Source: Astragalus membranaceus (lineage: Eukaryota; Streptophyta; Magnoliopsida; Fabales; Fabaceae). From it: a DNA stretch of 64,000 nt. The stretch is from positions 125,864,182-125,928,181 of the forward strand of contig CM076846.1 in the NCBI GenBank assembly GCA_039519185.1. Reading direction: 5' to 3'. Both the position numbers and the translations under genes were made by a program. The notes below the pieces were generated by a model, which saw only the letters and a list, made by a program, of their open reading frames with translations, was not told the DNA's origin and searched no databases. Positions 43,532 through 55,084 of the stretch are shown here, in pieces (within the stretch, counting starts at the first letter, position 1; each line of letters starts with the position of its first letter).

Positions 43532-45645
43532 CATTTTTTTTTATTGCTTTTATAGTTTTTTTTGTAAAAAGAAATTATTTTGGAGAAGGAATAAATAAAA
43601 AAAACGAAAAGGGGGTGAAATAGTAAAATGGGGGTGCAGTTAACCACGGGGGGTTTGTAAAAAAATGGGTGGTGTGAAAAGCAAACAGCCTAGTTTGTTT
43701 TTTTGGGTACTGGCCTGCGCTTACAAAAGGCCTGCGTATGGGGGGTGCGAATAACAGCCCGATGTTTTTTTTTAAAAGGGGAAGGGTTGTAAAACTGAAA
43801 ATACGGGGTGTAATTATAAATCTGAGTTAAAAAAATAAAAAGACGAAAACGACCCTGAATCTCCACACTAAAAAAACCGAACCCTAAAAATGGAAACCCT
43901 AAAAATCACTCTCTCCTTCCTTGCGGTGCCCCTACCCCAAAAGTCATCAAACCCTAATTCCTCTCCTCTCCCCCATGGCGCACACCCACCGCCACCACCA
44001 CCAAGACCTAATTTCCCCTTCCTCTCCCCACGGCGCACACCCACCGCCACCACCACCAAGCCCTAATTTCCCCTTCCTCTCACGGCGCACATACCTTCAA
44101 AAATCACCAAATCCTACTTCTTCTCCTCCCAACGGTGCCATTCCCTTCTCCTCTTGAACAAAAAAGAAAATTTCTTTGCAGCCCAGTGAATGAGGGAAAA
44201 CACGAAGGGATGGAGGAAAAGGAAGGAGAAAACGGCGCAAAGGGGGGAAAACGAAACAGTGTTGGGGATTGGTTTCGTGGCCGGCTGTTTAATGGTGGTT
44301 CACGGCGGTGAAGGGAGTTTTGATGGTGTTTGTGCACGAAGAGAGAGGAAGAGTGGTGTTGGGTGGGAACGCGAGGACGGATGCGAAGAGAGAGAGAGTG
44401 AAAACGAATGTGATGGCGATGAAGGGGGTAACAGCGACATGCAAGCTTTTGACCGATTCTGCAGAACAACCACCGTGAACGGTGGCCGGAGCTCACCTTA
44501 CGGCGGCGCAGGTCAGTACATCATCCCTTTTCGTATTTTTTTTCTTTTTGTTCTTTCTTCATCTCTGCTTTTGTATTGCTTTCTAGTTTGACCTAAACCA
44601 TGCAAGCTTTTTGCTGTTTACCTAAACCATGTTAACAAAGCCATTTTCCATTACTAAACTTATTTTTAATAGAATACTAAAGACAGAGTGCTATTTACAG
44701 TATAAAGCTCAAAACAGAATACTAAAAACCTGACTCGTTCTTAAAAAAAAAAATAAAGCCCTGGCCTATATGCAGTATTACCATTGAGCCCTATTTATTT
44801 CTAACAAAGCATAAACTCAAAACTACGCTATTTTTTTAGTTCATATGTTCTGTCATACTAACTCAAAGCTACGTAGCCTTTGTTTACCTGTATTCCAGCT
44901 TCTGAAATCACCCCTAAGCTGTTAGCTCTGCTACTGCTTCTCTTTTTTTGGACTAAAACTTCTCCAGTGTTTCTGCTCTCTACTTTTGCTCTCATGAAGT
45001 CTTTTTTTCCCTTGATTCTGTCTGTTGGTTTTATATTGCTATCAAATTAATGGGACAAAATGTTCTGTTATGCTTTTGCAGGGTAGTGGAGCAGAGGATT
45101 GAAGCCCCTTTGGAGACAAACTCTAAAGGACACAACAAACAGCACCAAGGTTGTGGTACTGTTGCTGGCTTGTTGGTGCAAAAGTGGAAAAAAAAAACAA
45201 GGGAGCAAGAAGAAGGAGCAATTGGCTCCATTCTCCAAGCAGCAAAGGGGCTCCACTCTCATTTTGTTTTATTTTGATTTCAATTTTTGTACTTTTTTTT
45301 TGTATTTAATTAATAATTTTTTTTGTACTATTTTGCTTTTAATTAATTTTTTTGTCTATATATGTGTACTAGAGTTGACCTCTTTGGTTGTACCATTTTT
45401 GTAAAAAAAAACTGATTATAATAATAAAAATACATTCATTCAAATTTCGTTTTTCTCAATAACAACAAAAATAATAAAACAAACTAGTAACAATAACTAT
45501 GATGATCCCAATATTAATGGCTAAATCGCCAACAATCCCGAAATAACACGTGTAAACGCTAAAAATCTAAAAGTGCCCAAAAACGATGATATTTTTGAGA
45601 TTTTTAAAAATAATGTAAAATACCGGTTAAAATTGGGTGTTCACA

Positions 45646-45660
45646 GTTGCCCCCTCTGTA
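45646..45660 (-). promoter_or_regulatory. Polypurine tract of minus Ogre
   Basis: On the minus strand TACAGAGGGGGCAAC directly precedes the LTR start; it is the primer for plus-strand DNA synthesis, like AAAGAGGGGCAGC at 26324. Confidence 0.78.
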
Positions 45661-47162
45661 ATTACTTTCTTACGAGATAATACATAAAACCATGTTTTGT
45701 CGTATTATCAAAGTAAGGAATATGTACAGATATGAACCTCAATTTTAATCGGTGAAATATGCGTAAAAATAGGTAGCACGAAATTAAAGACAATGACAGG
45801 GCGAGACCGATAGCATTAAAAGCAAAATAGTGCCAGAGCTGAATCGGGAGCACAAAATTAAAGACAACGCCAGAGCGAGACTGATTGTATGAGAATTAAA
45901 GAAAATGCCAGGGCGAGACCGATAGCATGAAAATAAAAGGTGCGATGTCAGGGCGTAACCGATAGCATGCAGTGCCAAGGCGTAACCGGTAGCACAAAAC
46001 TGAAATGCGATGCCAGGGCATAACCGATAACATGCAGTGCCAGGGCGTAACCGATAGCACAAAACAAAAATGTGATGCCAGGGCGTAGCCGATAGCACAA
46101 AACAAAAATGCGATGCCAGGGCGTAACCGATAGCGTGCAGTGCCAAGGCGTAACCGATAGCACAAAAATTAAAAAATGCGATGCTAGGGCATAACCAATA
46201 GCATGCAGTGCCAGGGCGTAACCGATAGTACAAAACTTAAAAATGCGATACCAGGGCGTAACCGATAGCATGCAGTGCCAGGGCGTAACCGATAGCAGAA
46301 AAGTAATTTTGATGATGAGAAAACGCAATGTCAGAGCTGACAGTAGAAATACAATGAATGTTCTTCTATAAAAAAGGTCAATTTTTAGAACTTGAACGAT
46401 TGCGCCGAACTCTCGATCCTCGACCAATCAAACCTTTCACCGACCCTATTAACCCTTCTTACTTGTCTTATCAATTATGCTTTTGGAACCCTTTGAGCTG
46501 TTACGTGGGACCTTTAAGGTAGCCTCGAGACTATTGAGTTCTGTTGCCTTTTTCTTTTAATTTGGCGTGAGGGTGCACCAGTTTTCACTTTCTCTTCGAC
46601 CGCCAATTGGGTTCTCTTTTCGACTGTTGAGATGCTACTAACACGCTTCGTCTTGAAGTTTGCTAAATTTTAAATCATTTTACTTGAGACGTAAATTAAA
46701 TGAATTGAACATAGATGCAAGGATATGTGAAGAACAAGACAAAATGATTTAAGATAGGAATTTAGTGGTCTAAGTCTTCTAGGAAACTGCAATAACAAGA
46801 AAATGATAACAAGAAAGGAAGTGATAGCTACACACGGAACTTTCACATGACTTTTGCCCCATTACAAGTTGTTTGATCGTCCGTTCATCGACCCTTTTTG
46901 CAACTGAAGATATAAAAGCTGACCCTTGCCGGATGTGGGATCCAACAGTCCTGGTGTGAACTTTCCCGAAGATTCTCATGCCCATTTTTATATCTACGCC
47001 CCTTTCACTGGCCCTAATTTTTGCCTAGACCGCCCTTTAGGGTTTTCAGTCTAGCGGGCTTTTGTCGACCCTAATTTTTCCCTAGACCGCCCTTTCGGGT
47101 TTTCGCTCTAGCGGGCCTTTGTCATTCCCCTTTTTTTATTTTTTTATTTTATTTTCTTTTAG
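45661..47162 (-). other. Ogre 3' untranslated region
   Basis: About 1.5 kb between integrase stop and polypurine tract without conserved frame. It includes the tandem array 45780-46310 and, near 47015-47110, a direct duplication of a phrase containing CTAGACCGCCCTTT. Confidence 0.7.
45780..46310 (-). repeat. Tandem array, dimeric about 66-bp unit, in Ogre 3' UTR
   Basis: The core GCCAGGGCGTAACCGATAGC is repeated about 15 times. It alternates between a longer spacer (ACAAAACAAAAATGCGAT) and a shorter one (ATGCAGT), which makes a dimer of roughly 38 + 27 bp. Copies toward 45780 are more diverged. Tandem arrays in this position are known for Ogre-type elements, where they can seed satellite DNA. 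Repetitive open frames here are artefacts. Confidence 0.87.
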
Positions 47163-48131
47163 GCATAGAATTTCTTGACAGCGTCTGAATTTATTGGCTT
47201 TGATAGTTCCTGTCCCTCCACGTCCGAGAGAATCAAGGCTCCACCAGGAAACGCGTATTTAACCACATAAGGACCTTCATAGTTGGGTGCCCACTAGTCG
47301 CGAGCATCCTCTTGATGGGGTAGTAGCTTCTTTAATACCAGGTCCTCAGGCTGAAATTCTCTTGGGCGGACTTTCTTATTAAAGGCTCTGGCCATCCTAC
47401 TCTGGTACAACTGCCCATGACAAATAGCTGCCAGTCTCTTCTCATCAATCATGTTTAACTGCTCATATCAGGCCTTCACCCATTCTGACTCTTCCAACGC
47501 TGCTTCCATCAACACTCTTAAGGGATGGTATTTCAACTTCGACGGTGGATACTGCTTCCATCCCGTATACCAAAGAAAATGGTGTTACCCCAGTGCTAGA
47601 TCGTATATTAGTACGATACGCCTGTAGAGCATATGGAAGCATCTCATGCCAATCTTTGTAATTAACCACCATCTTGGCAATGATCCTTTTGATGTTCTTA
47701 TTAGCTGCTTCCACAGCGCCATTCATCTGGGGCCTGTAGGGAGTTGAGTTGTGTTGCTTGATTTTGAAGTTTTCGCACAGCCTTTGTATTTCTGTACCAT
47801 TGAGGTTAGGAGCATTGTGTGTGATTATTCTTTTAGGAATCCCATACCGGCATATGACGTCCTTCTTTAGGAACTTGGCGAACACTTTTTGGGAAATACT
47901 GGCATACAAGGAAGCTTCTTTCCATTTAGTGAAATAATCAATTGCCACTAATATGAATCGGTGCCCATTTGACGCTTTGGGATTAATCGGCCCGATAACA
48001 TCTATTCCCCACATGGAAAACGGCCAAGGGCTCGTCATATTGTGCAGAGGAAAAGGGGGTGCATTGATCCTATTGGCGTATAACTGACATTTGAGGCATT
48101 TTCTTACATGTGCTATGCAATCAGCCTCCAT
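47163..48131 (-). pseudogene. Ogre integrase
   Basis: On the minus strand it opens with the zinc-binding pair CLKCQLYAN, then the core WGIDVIGPINP (first Asp) and FILVAIDYFTKWKEA. Next comes GIPKRIITHNAPNLNG, where the second catalytic Asp is replaced by His, and then PQMNGAVEAANKNIK with the Glu. A shift near 47465 leads to the C-terminal part (RAFNKKVRPREFQPEDLVLK ... NSDAVKKFYA) ending in a stop at about 47163. A frameshift near 48125 separates it from the preceding RNase H. Integrase would insert the DNA copy; with the lost Asp and the shifts this one is dead. Confidence 0.9.
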
Positions 48132-48895
48132 GGTAGACCAGTAAAAACCACTCTCATGACTTTACAAGCCAACATATGGCCATTTGCATGTGTCCCACAG
48201 ATCCCCTCATGTGCTTCAATCATAACTTTCTTAGCTTCCTTAGCATCTACGCACCTCACCAAGGTACCATCTTGACTTCTTTTATAAAGTATTTCTCCAG
48301 TCAAAAAGAAAGTCATCGCCAGCTTTCTAATTGTCTTTTTGTCTACGTCATTCGCGCCGGCGGGGTATTCTCCAAATTGAATGTACCGCTTTATATCATA
48401 GAACCATGGTTCGTTGTCTGGCTCTTCTTCTACATCAGCACAATATGCTGGTTCATCCCTGACCTTTATGCTGATGGGTTGGATCTCTGCTTGGACATTT
48501 AATTTAAACATCGCAGCTAGAGTAGCCAAGGCGTCGGCAAACTTGTTTTTATCTCGTGCTAGGTGGGCGAATGTCACTTCTTCAAAATTCGTAATCAGCT
48601 GAGTCAAATGCTTCTGGTAAGGAATTAATTTTTTGTCCTTTTTTTGCCACGCACCTTTTACTTGGTAAATGATAAGTGTTGAGTCTCTAAACACCTATAA
48701 TCTTTTCACAACAAGGTCAATCGCGACTTGAAGGCCACTTGCACAGGCCTCTTACTCTGCGATGTTGTTAGTGCATTCAAAGCTTAGCTTGATAGCTACT
48801 GGGTATTGTTTACCCTTTGGTGAGATTACAACTGCCCCAATGTCATTCCCATACATGTTAACTGCTCCGTCAAAGTACATCTTCCACATATTGCT
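48113..48895 (-). pseudogene. Tat-type second RNase H domain of Ogre
   Basis: On the minus strand the domain starts WKMYFDGAVNMYGNDIGAVV (about 48890) and continues ISPKGKQYPVAIKLSFECTN. It then meets two stops, TAA near 48750 and TAG near 48696, before VFRDSTLIIYQVKGAWQ and FAHLARDKNKFADALATLAA. A DG...E...D type RNase H fold after the ordinary RNase H is a known mark of Tat-lineage elements. The following LTQLITNF and ACKVMRV parts lead to the integrase zinc finger. Confidence 0.85.
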
Positions 48896-50597
48896 TGTTT
48901 CTTCACCCCCATCGGCATTCATTATTCCTCTTTCCCGATCGTCTGGGTTAAACGATTGTCCTTCTTCGAGAGGGTTTTCGGCCAAATGATCGGCAATGAT
49001 GCTCCCCTTGATTGACTTTTGTGACACATACTTGATGTCATATTCTGATAAGATCACTTGCCATTTTGACACCCTTAAGGAGACATGAGGGCTTTCAAAA
49101 ATATACTTCAGTGGATCAAACCGTGAAATCAACCATGTAGTATAGTACATCATGTATTGACGGAGTCTTCTAGAGGTCCAGACTAGGGCACAACACGTCT
49201 TTTCAATCGCTGCGTAGCGAGTCTCGCAGTCGTTGAACTTTTTACTCAAGTAGTAGACTGCCTGCTCTTTTCCTGATGCATCGCGTTGTCCTAGCATTGC
49301 CCCAACAGATGATGGCAACACAGTTAAGTACAAAATTAGTGGTCGACCGGGTGTTGGGGGAGCTAGGATAGGAGGATTTGACAAGTAATTCTTTAGTTTA
49401 TCAAAAGCTTCCTGACACTTCTCATCCCACTTCCCTGGTTGGTTCTTTCTAAGTAGCTTGAATATGGGCTCACATGTGCTAGTCAAATTGGCAATGAATC
49501 TAGCAATGTAATTGAGTCTTCCCAAAAAGCTTCTTACTTCAAACTCTGTTTTTGGCGCAGGCATTTCCTGGATGGATTTCACTTTGTCAGGGTCCACCCT
49601 TATACCATCCCTGCTCACACTGAAACCCAGGAGCTTCCCTGATGACGCGCCGAAACCACACTTGATGGGATTCAGTCACACCCTATACTTCCTGAGCCTT
49701 TCGAATAGTTTTCGGAGCACTTCTACATGACTTTCGTTTTCTCGTGACTTTGCTACCATGTCATCCACATATACCTCGATTTCTTTATGCATCATATCAT
49801 GGAAAAGTGTGACCATGGCACGCTGGTAAGTGGCTCCAGCGTTCTTCAAACCAAAGGGCATCACTTTGTAACAGAATGTTCCCCAAGGAGTGATAAACGC
49901 GGTCTTTTCCTTATCTTCTACATTCATGCGGATTTGATCATATCCCGAGTAGCCATCCATGAATGAAAATCTATGATTTTTGGCAGTATTATCAACTAGT
50001 AAGTCAATATGTGGAAGAGGAAAGTCGTCCTTTGGATTGGCCTGGTTGAGATCCCGATAATCCACACACATCCTAACCTTCCCGTCCTTCTTGGGTACAG
50101 GGACGATGTTAGCTACCCATTCCGGGTGTACTGAGACCTCTAAAAATCCGGCATCCCATTGTTTGATCACTTCTTCTTTGATTTTCAAAGGCATGTCAGG
50201 GTGCATCTTCCTCAACTTTTGCTTCTTTGATTTTACATCTGGTAAGAGAGGGATTCTATGTGCTGCTATTTTTGGATCAATGCCAGGCATATCCTTGTAA
50301 GACCATGCGAAAACATCCAAGTATTCTCTGAACAGGGCGATCATCTCCTCCCGTTCCGGGTTATCTACCAATTTTAAGTCTTTCCTTTCTTCTTCAGACC
50401 CCATACTGATGATTTCCACAACTTCGTCATTCGGACTAAATTCTCTTTCAGAGTGCCCCAGAAGTTCAGTAAATCTGTTAATTACTTCATCACCCTCTTC
50501 CGGCTCAGAGTAGTCTTCATCAAGAATTGCATGGGAGTCGAATAATGGGTTCTCAACCTCCCCATAATGAGACAAAGTTTTCGTGAAATTATAGCTC
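48896..50597 (-). pseudogene. Ogre reverse transcriptase and RNase H (second exon)
   Basis: On the minus strand the second exon begins right after the intron with YNFTKTLSHYGEVENP and an acidic linker. It then carries RT: RIPLLPDVKSKKQKLRKMHP, VPVPKKDGKVRMCVDYRDLN, FSFMDGYSGYDQIRM, FCYKVMPFGLKNAGATYQRA, and the catalytic VYVDDMVAKS (about 49760). At about 49673 an in-frame TGA interrupts the frame at a position where a CGA codon would fit. The chain resumes with KCGFGASSGKLLGF, SFLGRLNYIARFI and RNase H (LILYLTVLPSSVGAMLGQRD, KFNDCETRYAAIEKTCCALV). It is nearly complete apart from that stop. Confidence 0.93.
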
Positions 50598-50833
50598 CTG
50601 GAGAGCAAATAAACAAAATTGGTGGGGGAATAATTACGATAAATGATGAGAAGCAGACGCGAGAAAAACCAACGATAAAGGACAAACAAGAAAAAAAAAG
50701 TAGAAAAAAAAAGAGATCGAGGAAAATAACGCGGAAGGATAAAAATGCATGCAAATTCATTTAATTCATTTAATTCTTGTCTTAAGCAAAAGAACATAAG
50801 TCTTATAGTCTTAGCATAATAAAAGACGATTAC
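50598..50833 (-). other. Ogre intron (236 bp)
   Basis: On the minus strand GT at 50833-50832 (TTCAT|GTAATC) and AG at 50599-50598 (TTTGCTCTCCAG|GAGC) bound a 236-bp stretch with stops in all frames and a pyrimidine-rich 3' end. Removing it keeps the frame: the last two bases AT of the protease exon join G to form ATG, followed by the S-Y-N-F-T-K frame. An intron between protease and RT is a known peculiarity of Ogre elements. Confidence 0.85.
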
Positions 50834-52088
50834 ATGAAAGTAACAACATCAACAATAGGTTCAGATTCCCAATTGCTCAGAGGCTCTTGATTGGTGTCAA
50901 GGATAACAGCACCCCTTGCTCTCGAGCCTCCTTTATCCAGTATGTTGATCACAATGCGATGCACAACGTCGACCGCCTCCGAGGGCGAGATTCTCTCTGC
51001 AGGCGCCGGGAAAGTGTCACTTAAATGTGGGATTGACCGAGCCTTCTCCTTACCTATTCCCAAGGCTTTGAACTTTGTCTCGAGGTTCCCTTCATATCCG
51101 ATCCCGAACGTATCCAACTTCTCTTTTGCTGATATAGGAGCACAAACCCCTTGAAGGTGCCGACCCAAGCCATTTCCTTCCTCGTAGCCACTTTTTGTCA
51201 TTATCCGAGCCACTACCTGGTTCACACTGAGCTTCGATAAACCGCCCTCAACAGTCTCCCTCTTTTCCACCTCGAAGCTATGACACATATTCGTTACTTC
51301 CTCTTCAGCGTTATCCACGTATGGGAGAGACATAGGTTTTGAGACTAACATCTCTTCTTCTCCACGGACGTGATAATGCTTTTGTTATCAATAAACTTAA
51401 CTCGCTGATGAAGAGTAGAAGGTACTGCACCAGCATCATGAATCCATGGTCGACCTAATAGCATGGTGTATGCTGAATCGATCGCCATGACTTGGAACAA
51501 CACATGGAAAACACTCGGACCAATTTCCAATGGAAGAGTTATTTCACCCAATACGCTCCTTTTGGACCCGTCAAAAGCTCAGACCATTAAAGTCTGTGGC
51601 GTCAAGTCTCTCTCCTCCAAGCCTAATGCATCCAACGTGGACATAGGCATGATGTTAAGAGCTGGTCCACCATCGATTAAGACTTTGGCCACCACGAATC
51701 CCCGATATTTCAATGTGATGTGCAAGGCCCGGTGTTCCCCACTTGCTGGAACGGCTATCTCATTTTCCGCAAAGATGATTAGGTTGTATCGCTGCATCGG
51801 GTCCACCATACTCACTACATTCTGGGGTGTTTCGTCAGGCTTTACGAAGGCTTCCTCCAGGGTTTTCAATAAGGCCTTCCTATGGACTTCCGAAGAAAGG
51901 ATGAGAGATAATAGTGAAATACGGATCGGAGTCTTCTTGAGCTGCTTCGTCACATCATATTCACTCTGCTTCATGATTTTCAGAAACTCTTCTTCCGACT
52001 GTTCTCCTCCATCTCTCTCTTTCCCTTTCTTATTATTTTCAGGCTCTTCAGGTCCAAAGTATAGCCCACTCCGGGTTATTCCTCCCAC
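50834..52088 (-). pseudogene. Ogre protease and G-patch region (first exon)
   Basis: On the minus strand the frame from 52088 has ITRSGLYFGPEE, an acidic linker, then the aspartic protease core with FVVAKVLIDGGPALNIMPMS (Asp in D-G-G). After a frameshift near 51560 it continues with TLPLEIGPSVFHVLFQVM and YTMLLGRPWIHDAGAVPSTL, the protease C-terminal half. After another shift near 51350 the chain contains a G-patch, MTKSGYEEGNGLGRHLQG (about 51170), which in Ogre lies after the protease. It ends VVDVVTF-like at the intron donor. Protease would cleave the polyprotein; two shifts inactivate it. Confidence 0.88.
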
Positions 52089-52090
52089 AC

Positions 52091-52296
52091 TTACATATTA
52101 TCAATAGACCCCTCGGCTCCTTGTTCCTTACCCACTTTGCGCTTTAACGCACCGCCTATAACTTTGACCTGGGTCCCATAATTCCAGGGAACCGCACGAG
52201 TATTGCCACAAGCAAAAGGTGTGGTTTCTTTCACAATCACAATAACCTTTTCTGATACCGAAGGTTGATTGAGGGGCGGGACTTTGAGCACGAAAC
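52091..52296 (-). pseudogene. Ogre gag-protease linker, truncated
   Basis: On the minus strand a frame reading LKVPPLNQPSVSEKVIVIVK and RAVPWNYGTQVKV leads to a stop three bases before the protease frame. It begins abruptly at 52296 because the next Ogre LTR was inserted there. GAAAC (52292-52296) would be that insertion's target duplication. Confidence 0.75.
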
Positions 52297-53589
52297 TGTA
52301 ATACCCTAATTTTGTCCTATCCAAAAATAAGAAATTTTATTTATTTTTAATAAAAATAATATTCATTTTTATGTTCATGTCATGTATTATTTTATTTTAG
52401 TTTGCTACAAGTTTTAATTTTTGAAAAAAAAATAATAATTAGAAGTATGAAAACAAAATAGACAAAGGAGAAAATAGGGGGGTCTGTAAAAAATATATAG
52501 AGGTGCAATCAGGATTGGGCCATTTAAAGCCCATTCCTCCACCAAACCCTAACCCAATTCGCCTAACCCAATCCAACTCCTTCCTAACCCATCCACCCAA
52601 CCCATAACCCATAACCCAACTCATCACAAAACCCTAATTTCCCTCCTCCTAACCCTAATTCGACCACCCCCCCCCCCTTTTACCCTAAAAATCATCCACA
52701 TTCAATCCCCCCCTTAACCCAAAAATCAATCCACATTCATCCCCAAAACCCCTCCCTAAAATTCGGCCACCTTTCCCTCTTTTCCCTCCTTGAAACTTGC
52801 ATTCCCACTTCCCCATTCCTTGAAACTTGCATTCCCACTTCCCCATTCCTTGAAACCCACACTTCCCTTCACCAAACCCTAACTCACATCACTTCCCTCA
52901 CATCACTCTCCTATCTCACGCTTCCCACTCTTTTTCCTTCACACTCACTCTTTCCCTTTCTCTTTCCTCTCTCACACACTCACAGCACCCTCTCACTCTC
53001 CTACCACTCATACACTCATTTTTTTTCCCTCACATTCACTCATCCTTCTTCTCCAATCCCTCTCCTACACACCCACGGCTCTCTCTCTCTTCCACACTCA
53101 CACACTCATTTCCCTCACATGGCTCTCCTCCTTTCACGCCCCCATTCCTCTTCTCTCACACACTCACGGATTTTTTTTCTCTCTCACACACAAGCCATCA
53201 TTTCCCTTCACCAACTACCTCCAAACCTTCACCCCTCCATCATATCAAATCTTTCTCAAGTCAGAAAAAAAAGGGAAGAACTACTGTGCAAGGTATGGAG
53301 GCCACGAGTTTGAAGACAAAGAAGGCATCACCCTTAGTATAAATGGAGGCCACAAGTTTGAAGCAAGGGGCGGATTTTTTTTTTGGAAGAAAAAGGGAAG
53401 AAGAAAATTCTCGAAAAAGTGTAGTTTGTTTATTTTTTTCCCTTCTTTTCTTTTTCTTCTCCTTCCAATATTCATTTTTTTAGTTTAAAAATCTTGTTGT
53501 ATTAAGGAGATCCGGGAAGAGGTTCTTCCCAACATTGCCAAGTTTTTTCCTTAAGGTACCATAATGTAATTTTCGAATTTAATACATTA

Positions 53590-54440
53590 TTATTGTTTTT
53601 TTTGCTTTTTATTTCATTGTTGCTGTTTTTTTTTTTCTTTTTTTCATGTAAATATTGTTGCTTTTACTTATGTTATTGCTGTTTTTGTTTATTTAATGTA
53701 GTTGCTGTTTTTTTTGTATATATATTTGTTGCTGTTTTTTTATTTATTGCTGTTTTTTTTTACTAAATTGTTGCTTATTTTATTATTGTTGTTTTATAAA
53801 TATTGTTGCTGTTTTTTTTCTAAAAAAATGTTGCTGTATTTTCGAATTAAAATGAAGCCCCTTTAAAAATATTAAAAAATATGTAATGTTTTTTTTTGTA
53901 TATATTGATTGCTGTTTTTATGTATTTATTTATTTGTTACTAAATTGTTGCTGTTTTCTTATTAAAATTGTTACTGTTTTTATTTTTATTGTTGCTGTTT
54001 TGTTTTATTTTAAATTGTTGCTGTTTTTTTATTAAATTGTTGTTGTCTATCATTTAAATTCCTTTTCTATATATATTGCTGATTTTCGGATTAAAATAAA
54101 CCCTTTTTTAAAATATTAAAAAAAATGTGTCCCCTTTTTATATATAAAATAATTAGTTACTGATTTTCGGATTAAAATAAAATCCTTTTCAAAATATAAA
54201 AAAAAAAAATTATAAAATAATTGGTTACTAATATCACTATCCTTTTTTAAAAAAAAACAAAAACAAAAAAAAAGGGGTAATAATAATAATAATCAGTTTC
54301 CCAAAAAAAAAAAGATGAAGAGTAATTTAGTCAAATAGCAAAAAGAAAAATAAACCGATCAACCGTTTTTAGCGTCAAAACGCTATTTGCACCCCCGGCA
54401 ACCATTTTTCTTTTTAGCGTCAAAACGCTATTTGCACCCC
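53590..54440 (+). repeat. Low-complexity TTGCTGTTTT repeats and duplicated AGCGT-ACGCT hairpin
   Basis: Irregular copies of TTGTTGCTGTTTTT fill 53590-54060. At 54369-54395 and 54414-54440 the phrase TTTTTAGCGTCAAAACGCTA plus TTTGCACCCC is repeated; AGCGT and ACGCT form a 5-bp stem with loop CAAA in each copy. Confidence 0.75.
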
Positions 54441-54665
54441 TGCGTTCTCGTAAAATAGCACCCCCTTTTGGTTGCAAGCCCATGTTTACAAAAGCGATTC
54501 GGTCTCACCGTTCGCACCCCCCATTTTTAACACAGCACCCCTGTCATTCGCACCCTTTTTTTTACCATCACCCATTCCGCTTTTATTTATACCGCGTGGT
54601 TTCCAAACCATTTTTTTTTCTTTATTTCAAACAACCAAACTCACATAAAAATAGGTTGTTACCAA

Positions 54666-55009
54666 CGGTCACTCTGAGCCTAGCTTGTTTGACCGATAGG
54701 AACAACCTTTATTTCCAAAGCGGATTAGTAGCGGTGACCACTCTGAGATTACTCGTTTGATCATCATGAACACCCGCCTAAACGTCAAGAAATTTTCAGT
54801 TAACAAAAAACGCTTCCACACAAACGTAATTTCAACTCCTTTTTAGAAAACGTTTTCCAATACACATTTTCAAATAAACAAGAGCCCGATCACAAATCGG
54901 TTATTTATAGCAGTCACTCTGGGTCCCGCTCGTTTGAACGCTGTAAGAACTTTCTTTTTCGAATAAGCCATTAGTGGTGACCACTCTGGATTTATCTGTT
55001 TGGTCGCCA
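54666..55009 (+). other. Four conserved hairpins in Ogre LTR (block B)
   Basis: CGGTCA (54666) pairs with TGACCG (54690); GGTGACCA (54733) with TGATCATC (54758, one mismatch); AGCAGTCA (about 54909) partly with TGAACGCT (about 54934); TGGTGACCA (54975) with TGGTCGCCA (55001, one wobble). All loops start CTCTG(A/G)G or CTCTGGA and end near CGTT/TGTT. The hairpins look like a pair that was duplicated. Confidence 0.68.
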
Positions 55010-55084
55010 TGAACGGCCTCTAGTTTTCGCAAACTTTTTTTCAAAAAAATAAAAAATACCAACACACAAATATTTTCTACCCAA

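Larger units (their letters stand above)
42932..45645 (-). repeat. Ogre 3' LTR, 2714 bp
   Basis: On the minus strand it starts TGTGAACACCCAATTTTAAC at 45645, directly after a polypurine tract, and ends GATCACGACA at 42932. It diverges clearly from the other Ogre LTRs, but keeps the same order of conserved blocks at its 3' end: hairpins, block A, AGGGGTGCA...CCTTCCC (reverse of about 43060-43110), and TGGCGACTC (reverse of 42958-42966). Confidence 0.87.
42932..52296 (-). mobile_element. Ogre element, 3' part (protease to 3' LTR), minus strand
   Basis: On the minus strand it reads: end of a gag-protease linker, protease, G-patch, intron, RT, RNase H, second (Tat-type) RNase H, integrase, 3' UTR with tandem repeats, polypurine tract, 3' LTR. 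It is cut at 52296 by the next Ogre in opposite orientation, so ORF1, gag and 5' LTR lie beyond. Domain order, G-patch and intron are those of Ogre. Bases ATCAC (42927-42931) would be its target duplication in the PF04195-like gene. Confidence 0.9.

Noticed and set aside
43868..44591. Frames with HHHQD/PPPPPPSPN or RERKSGVGW
   Set aside because: Simple-sequence stretch of an Ogre LTR; no support as a gene.
45784..46427. Long minus-strand frames with repeated CYRLRPGTA / HAIGYALA residues
   Set aside because: They are translations of the tandem array GCCAGGGCGTAACCGATAGC and have no conserved protein meaning.
52297..52700. Telomere-like CCCTAA words
   Set aside because: AACCCTAA words are scattered and interrupted (GCCC, ATTCG), typical of LTR pyrimidine-rich DNA, not a telomere array.
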